The notes under the pieces: generated by a model
Seen by the model: the letters and a program-made list of their open reading frames with translations, nothing else
Database searches by the model: none
What the model was told of the DNA's origin: nothing
Origin: Perkinsus chesapeaki
Lineage: Eukaryota; Perkinsozoa; Perkinsida; Perkinsidae
NCBI GenBank assembly: GCA_013115145.1
Contig: JAAPAO010000259.1
Coordinates: forward strand, 1-46,069
DNA: 46,069 bases
Reading direction: 5' to 3'
Position numbers and translations under genes: made by a program
Shown here: in pieces, positions 41,501 through 46,069 of the stretch
How positions within the stretch are numbered: the stretch's first letter is position 1
Layout: every line of letters starts with the position of its first letter

Positions 41501-41856
41501 ATTTCCTAAGCATCTGAGGTAAATCCCTCAGATGCGACGGAGCACTATCTGAAGCACTACCTAGATCCCTCCTGATATGAGGAATATCCCTACTGGAGGG
41601 TCTTCAATGACACGAAGTGAGATACGTTATTTTCAGGCCTTCCCACATCGTTGATTCCTTTACTGGACAACTGCGTGGAGATTCCCCAGTTTGGTGTGAT
41701 ACGGTCGCTCAATGTCCACGTCACGGGAGCGTTGTGTATTTGGGAGTAAGTGATTCGGGAGTTGATAGAAGAGGCGAAAAAAAGCAGAACAACTGTTTTT
41801 TAAAGTGTGCATTTTTCTCAAGCAAATCAACAATTATTAGTTATCTCCCGAAGTAG
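32505..41856 (+). CDS. TARBP1: tRNA (guanosine(18)-2'-O)-methyltransferase, TARBP1/Trm3 type
   Basis: Eighteen exons in agreeing phase, 1,409 residues (yeast Trm3 is 1,436): 32505-33343, 33857-34012, 34199-34383, 34673-34786, 34970-35183, 35534-35681, 35724-36768, 36955-37088, 37142-37432, 37730-37860, 38079-38227, 38875-39044, 39826-39957, 40289-40426, 40599-40756, 41029-41129, 41637-41745, 41841-41856. The large N-terminal part is helical-repeat (HEAT-like). The last exons carry the SPOUT/SpoU fold: [69 protein letters not shown] and [20 protein letters not shown] (knotted SAM site). It methylates ribose of G18 in the D-loop of tRNAs. The start at 32505 is preceded by an in-frame ATG at 32472. 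Confidence 0.93.
35682..36360 (+). repeat. Four copies of an AATTTCGTGGCG motif in and next to one exon
   Basis: ATTTCGTGGCGCGTGA-type sequence occurs at about 35689-35705 (in a 42-base putative intron), 36051-36070 (GCGAAAGTGAC), 36246-36261 and 36344-36360 (GCGCAGTGAC). Three copies are in the same frame and give (I/F)SWR in the protein or intron. Further copies lie at 1047-1059 (minus), 1155-1171, and 36478-36490 (minus). Confidence 0.75.
37089..37141 (-). repeat. 53-base intron made of an antisense tRNA 3' half
   Basis: Intron 8 of TARBP1. Its complement reads CTATTGCGCAATCGAAAGG (anticodon-arm-like), TCCCTGGTTCGATTCC (T-arm with perfect B box), TTGTAGGGCA (acceptor-like) and TTTTTT (Pol III terminator), then AC of the donor. 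Removing it joins KLAEE to [11 protein letters not shown] in phase 0. Confidence 0.65.
40811..40868 (+). repeat. Foldback element, copy 3
   Basis: ATAGTCCAAC (40825-40834) and GTTGGACTAT (40850-40859) form a perfect 10-bp stem with a 15-base loop. It lies in TARBP1 intron 15. Flanking GCACATAGGATGG and AAACTCA match copy 1. Confidence 0.85.
41441..41535. repeat. Three consecutive hairpins in a TARBP1 intron
   Basis: CCTACAG/CTGTAGG (41441-41460), TAGGTTTTCAGCA/TGCTGAAAACCTA (41457-41501) and GCATCTGAGG/CCTCAGATGC (41510-41535). All stems are perfect (7, 13 and 10 bp); the first two share bases and so are alternative folds. Confidence 0.75.
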
Positions 41857-43308
41857 TTTGCCTTGCGGTGCCGAAATTGAAGGGTATATGTGTTTTTGCT
41901 AGAGTAGCTCAATAAGATATCGATCAACCGTTTCATTGGCCGTTAATATCTTCAATGCAAAAGATTTACTAGTACAAAGTTGAGGTTAATGAGTACGATA
42001 GATCAGTGGTGACACCGAGGTATCCCATGTAACCATGTATACGAGCTGAGGTTGCCGATGATAATAGGCGGAAGGCGTTGCAGTTGGTCTGTTCAGATAC
42101 ACCCGACAGATCCGTTGTGGCTGCTCCGTACCAACTGATAGTAGTTGTTAGATATAACAGAAATCGATTAGCTAATCGATTTCGAAAACGTTCCTTGTTT
42201 CTTACTCGCAGTAGGCTTGTGCTGAGTTGTGGCAGGTAAATATCCTCACTTTGATGGGAGTTGATACTTAACGACTACTCTAAAGGGAGTTTTAGTAACG
42301 CCTCCTCGGCCCGCCGTATTAGAGGATGAATCACAGGCCTCTTCAATGTTATAATATCGAGAGACGATCGACTGTCACTGATGGAACAAAGACGATGCCT
42401 TATAAGAGGAAAACATAATACAAAGTATATAACTTCCCGTGACTTGAGACGACGACGGCTTTGCCTTTATGGCACGTCACCTTGTATGATTCCCTATGGG
42501 AGTCTGTGTCTCCTCGGCTGTCTAGTGGTCCTTGTAGCCGGGGCTCTTTGGCGGCGAGCTTAACATGCGATGGTTCATACCAGAGCCATCTCGGGTCGTC
42601 GCCCATGGGTGGCCCCAGAGACTCGCGAAACATTGACGAGGGATTGGAAGATTGAGGATCTTTCGACTTGAATCAGAGAAAGCACTGATCCTACTTGGAT
42701 CGTCTCGGCCGTGGAGATTTCCAAGACCAATGGCGGGAAGGCAACGAATGAAAAGCGGCAAAGTCTAGGCATCTGACTCTAACAGTCGAGGCCTCAGGGA
42801 CCCTGAGGTCGCCTTGAACCGCTAGAGACTTGGATCGAAGTGGCTTGGAACGATTCGTTCGGGGCGAGCCACTAGTATTCTTGCTCACAGTCCAAGATGC
42901 GAAGAAAAAGCGCAGGCAGAATGGTCAGAGGATGCCGTCTATTGTTCAATCGGTTAATATATGGAATCTACATGCCGCCTATGTCGATTGATCCGAGCTA
43001 TAATCGAACATGATACACGTATTATTAATTATGGGCCTTTCCTTATCGATCGTGACCAAGTATACGGGCAGCGTCTGTTCTCGATAGCATGTTTATAATG
43101 TCTTATATATCCTTCACAGCATCCTTCTGCCACATCCCATCGGTGACGAACGCAACCTCATTCCATCTCCGCTGGAGTGCGAGAAAGATTTGTACGTTAC
43201 TACTCAGATGACTTCTACGAATTAACGGCGTTGCCGTGACGACCAGACTTGAAAGGAAAAACATTAACATTATTTCTTCATTCCACTATGCACACAAACT
43301 CTTCCTCA
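41857..43308. other. Intergenic or unresolved; 24-bp palindrome
   Basis: 42160-42183 is a perfect palindrome (GAAATCGATTAG and complement). CCTCAGGG/CCCTGAGG forms a 1-base-loop hairpin near 42790-42806. On the minus strand 42690-42888 reads basic Ser/Arg/Lys-rich sequence, and an ATG at 42770-42772 opens MPRLCRFSFVAFPPLVLEIS to a GTAGGA donor. These could be exons, but no model holds. Confidence 0.4.
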
Positions 43309-44560
43309 TCACGCAAGAGCGCCTAAGAGCTCGTCATCAGAATCATCACTCACTCTGCCCGCATCCGCCGCCTCCTCTTTCCATTGGCGCCGGTGCCGAT
43401 CATACGCTTCTGCATCAGCTGCATCTTGAGCAGCGTTGTAGTCATCAACAACGGTCTCCGACTCGGCCGTTGTCCAACTGCGATAGCTCTTCCAGCTGTC
43501 TTGAGATTCCCACTTGTTATTATTCCATCTTCCTTGGCCGTTTCCCCACCTGAGATCAATCTTGGACAATCTTGCATTTCCTCAACGCCTACCAGGATTT
43601 CTGTCTATAAGTGTTGTTGTTGTTCCACGAATGGCCGTTACTTTCGGGTCTGCTCCATTTCCTATCACTTTGCCATCCTTGGCGAGAATACCCAGGATAC
43701 CTAAGCGGACTCCATACCGCTCTCGCCTCCAGCAAAGGGATATCCGCAGACACACCATGAAGTTTCTTCGCTGAAAGTGTAAAGTGGAGATTGGACATTT
43801 CTTAAGTTTCATTTCCTGTTCAACATGCGTTTCCACAACTTCCAAGGTTTGCCGGGACTGCTGACCACTAAGCCTTTTGCCTATGATGGAATGGCGGTCC
43901 TTTAATGGGGCATCTTAATATCAAAGGATATCGGCAGCTGTATCAAAAACACCTATCATTCACTCGGCGCAGCGACAGAGTCATTTGTCACCAGTGCTGT
44001 GTTTTTATTCTTTCTAGAGCACACATCAGCCATATGCGCCCGGGCGAAACACTATTCTTGTCTCCCCAAGCACACTCTGTCGGAAGCGTGGAGAGCCTAA
44101 TGAGTGTCTCAGCCAGCTCTGGGCGGTCGGCTGCACTAACCTAAGATATGCCCTCCCCTCGAAATGCGAGCGGAGCGATGTTCCTTTGTCCCCGGCTTAC
44201 GCATTATAATCGCTCCGCTGCCTCTTCATGTCCTGAAAACACACAAGTCCGTCAACATTTCTATCCTCTTCACCATTCACCTCATCTTTGGATTCGTTCG
44301 CCGGAGTCATTGTAACACTCCGGGGCGTGTCCACCGTCGATGCCTCCGACACACGACGCTTTCGGCCACTCCATGACTCGCTGGTCATCGCCGAATTGCC
44401 ACCGAAATGCTTCCTACGATGGAACAAGTCTTCGTACAAGTCGGGAAATCCTCACCGCTCAAGAACACCGCAATTCACTGAAATTTCCTAAGTCTTCCAT
44501 TTCTGCGGAATTTCCGAATCGCGTAGCCATTTGCCATATGACACTGTCGAGATAGGTTTC
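43309..44560 (-). CDS. Multi-exon basic, Trp/Asn-rich protein, unrecognised
   Basis: Well-supported pieces (minus): about 44202-44445 (SESWSGRKRRVSEASTVDTP; NESKDEVNGEEDRNVDG; MKRQRSDYN) to a GTAAGC donor; about 43990-44132 (ADRPELAETLIRLSTLPTEC; SPGRIWLMCALERIKT); 43800-43900 (SIIGKRLSGQQSRQTLEVVE); 43606-43785 (SADIPLLEARAVWSPLRYPG; NGHSWNNNNTYRQKSW); a 43-base intron (GTAGGC...ATCTCAG); 43309-43554 (WGNGQGRWNNNKWESQDSWK; acidic end DDSDDELLGALA-stop). The regular Trp spacing with Asn/Gln/Arg suggests a disordered RNA-binding or nuclear protein. The start and two junctions are unresolved. Confidence 0.55.
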
Positions 44561-45150
44561 ACCACTGCCGAATACGCAGCAAAGTTCTAACACGCGATTT
44601 CACCACACTCCCGTTCACTCAAAGAAAAAAGTAAAAGCTGTGCAACTGTATACAAAACAACGTTAAAAAACTATTGTTCTATCTCCACGAGTCTACAAGT
44701 CAACCCGACTAGCGTACTCTTATATCCAAAAAACATTAAATTCTCCCAGCGGCAGTCGATTATGCGCATCGACCACCTACAAGATCCGAAACGCTGCATC
44801 CTGCAAGTATCCGCGAAAGCGCCGCCGTGCATTCGTATTGAAGAGCCGAAAGCCTATAGTATGCAGTTCTTACTCTAGTCTATGTCTTCGGCCTTTTATA
44901 TGAATGCTGATCTTCTCTGGAGTTTCCATTGAAACTTTGCAAGTTGTACAGTAGTACCAACCAGCTGTCACCCCAGGGACATTCTGACCTGCAGAAAATC
45001 AGCTTTTCTTCAAAAATGCCCAAACCACTTGTTAGGAAGTTTCCTCTTGAGATTCCTTACCAAATTATTATTGCGCGATTATAAAACCAAGGGTAAGTTG
45101 CAGAGATCGATCACAATAAATGTGCGAGTGCGAACATCAGATCTGAGTTA
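44561..45150. other. No feature recognised
   Basis: Intergenic between two minus-strand genes. No coding frame or repeat is supported. Confidence 0.4.
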
Positions 45151-46010
45151 TCATTGATTCTCGTCATCGTGCGGATTAGCACCGGCTAGCTCGGTCAGGG
45201 AAGGTTGAGGTGCAATTCCACTGTGCTTTATTTTTTCGTTTAACACATGGGCCGGATCAACAGCTCGATTTTCATTTTTCCATCGATACTGAAACCCACC
45301 ATCGGTGCGGATTATCCGTTCCTGTCGAAGTTGATGCTTGGAAGGCAAATGGCTGATATCCGGTGCTGTAGGCCAATCCAAGTCCTCAGTGTAGTCAGCC
45401 AGTAGACCTGATTAAGATCAAACCATCCAGAAGCAGATTCCAAGAGCAGATGAGGTTTATCTTACTACTAGGAAATTGAGCACCTCCTAAAAAACTAGCT
45501 TACTATTATATCTTCTCACTAGAAGCAAATTTTGTTTAGTTTATTTTTGCAACTACGGATAATCTGAGAGAATGCGTCACAAGTGTCGTTTGGACTGGAA
45601 GATGGCAAGCTCATACAGATAATCGATCGGCCGATCTATTTGTGAGCGAATATTCTCACTTCCGAATTCCTCCTGTTCCCAGCGCCTTCTAGTGGCATTC
45701 TCCTTGTGACGGTGAGTTCCACAATGATCACGCGCCTGAAAATGCTCGGTATCTTAGCTCGAAGCGTGCAAGATACTAGATAGGTCAATACCTCAGATAC
45801 AAGCTTAAAATAGTCTTGGCACCATTCACAATGATATCTCCTCCATGTGCCAGCCTCCTTCACACGTATTCCCATATCCTTCAAATAATCGAGTCCATAC
45901 CTACAGCAATATAAAGGGCGCTCGAAAGCTGTCGATTAGTATGCGAGAAAGGACGTACCGGCAAAGCACACAAACGATTGATACTGGGATGTGATCAAAT
46001 GTTATTATAT
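45151..46010 (-). CDS. C2H2/U1-type zinc-finger protein, 5' partial
   Basis: Exons (minus): 45959 to about 46010 (IPVSIVCVLCR), 45792-45900, 45660-45735, 45151-45407; donors GTACGT, GTATTG, GTGAGA. The joined reading has YGLDYLKDMGIRVKEAG, then YHCEWCQDYFKL...ARDHCGTHRHKENATRR. This fits a C-x2-C-(about 12)-H-x2/4-H finger followed by basic residues, as in U1-type or matrin-type fingers that bind double-stranded RNA or U snRNA partners. The C-terminal 80 residues (LDWPTAPDISHLPSKHQLRQ; GGFQYRWKNENRAVDPAHVL) are unassigned. The gene runs toward the right edge; the first exon boundary is uncertain. Confidence 0.65.
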
Positions 46011-46063
46011 AATGTTGTTCGATTGTCCTTTATTTTTACACTAGTAAAATGTTATTATATAAT
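45998..46063 (+). repeat. 16-base direct repeat near the right edge
   Basis: AATGTTATTATATAAT occurs at 45998-46013 and 46048-46063. It is a simple A/T duplication and may be intronic to the zinc-finger gene. Confidence 0.7.
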
Positions 46064-46069
46064 ATTGTT

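Noticed and set aside
1-46069. CRISPR arrays, rRNA genes, intact tRNA genes, telomere repeats, intact transposon ORFs
   Set aside because: Looked for and not seen. The tRNA-like units all have broken stems, and no spaced identical repeats or telomeric runs are present.

Overview
This is nuclear DNA of an intron-rich eukaryote, read without database access. Genes are split by GT-AG introns, mostly 40-600 bases. Donors are mostly GTAAGN, GTGAGN or GTAGGN, and the protein families are eukaryotic (TARBP1/Trm3, S28 peptidase, PP1 inhibitor-2). Intron style, mid-range GC, and a set of small secreted Cys-rich and mucin-like proteins point to a unicellular alveolate. Perkinsus is my best guess, at about even odds. 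There is no bacterial-style operon, CRISPR array or rRNA.

Layout. Bases 1-7,130 are a run of minus-strand, many-exon genes that I do not recognise; one has coiled-coil and Ser-rich parts. Bases 7,150-9,100 are non-coding, with perfect hairpins and a 46-bp tandem repeat. Bases 9,200-11,750 hold scattered minus-strand exons and an AT-rich minisatellite. Bases 11,909-15,103 are a complete six-exon class IV aminotransferase (minus). Bases 15,400-32,100 form a secretome island: small Cys-rich proteins, a mucin-like protein with three C-terminal six-Cys modules, a 265-residue secreted protein, a 12-exon secreted S28 serine peptidase (23,322-25,411, minus), a paralogue of the mucin-like protein with a poly-C frameshift, a non-LTR retrotransposon remnant, and a short protein phosphatase inhibitor-2 (30,180-31,220, plus). 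Bases 32,505-41,856 are an 18-exon TARBP1/Trm3 tRNA 2'-O-methyltransferase, whose modelled exons add up to 1,409 residues. Bases 43,309-44,560 are a Trp/Asn-rich basic protein (minus), and 45,151-46,010 a C2H2-type zinc-finger protein cut by the right edge.

Most striking signal. Sequences resembling the 3' half of a tRNA (anticodon arm, T-arm with Pol III B box, sometimes a T-run terminator) recur about ten times. At least six touch a predicted splice site, in both orientations, and one 53-base intron of the tRNA methyltransferase gene is almost nothing else. They look like tRNA-derived introner or SINE elements. Other unexplained structure: a foldback element in three copies whose stem is kept by G-U wobble changes, seven copies of an AATTTCGTGGCGC-type motif (four in one exon of TARBP1), and many perfect hairpins with 1-6-base loops between genes.

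The identified genes do not form one pathway. Aminotransferase, PP1 inhibitor and tRNA methylase are housekeeping; the island between them is extracellular or secretory.
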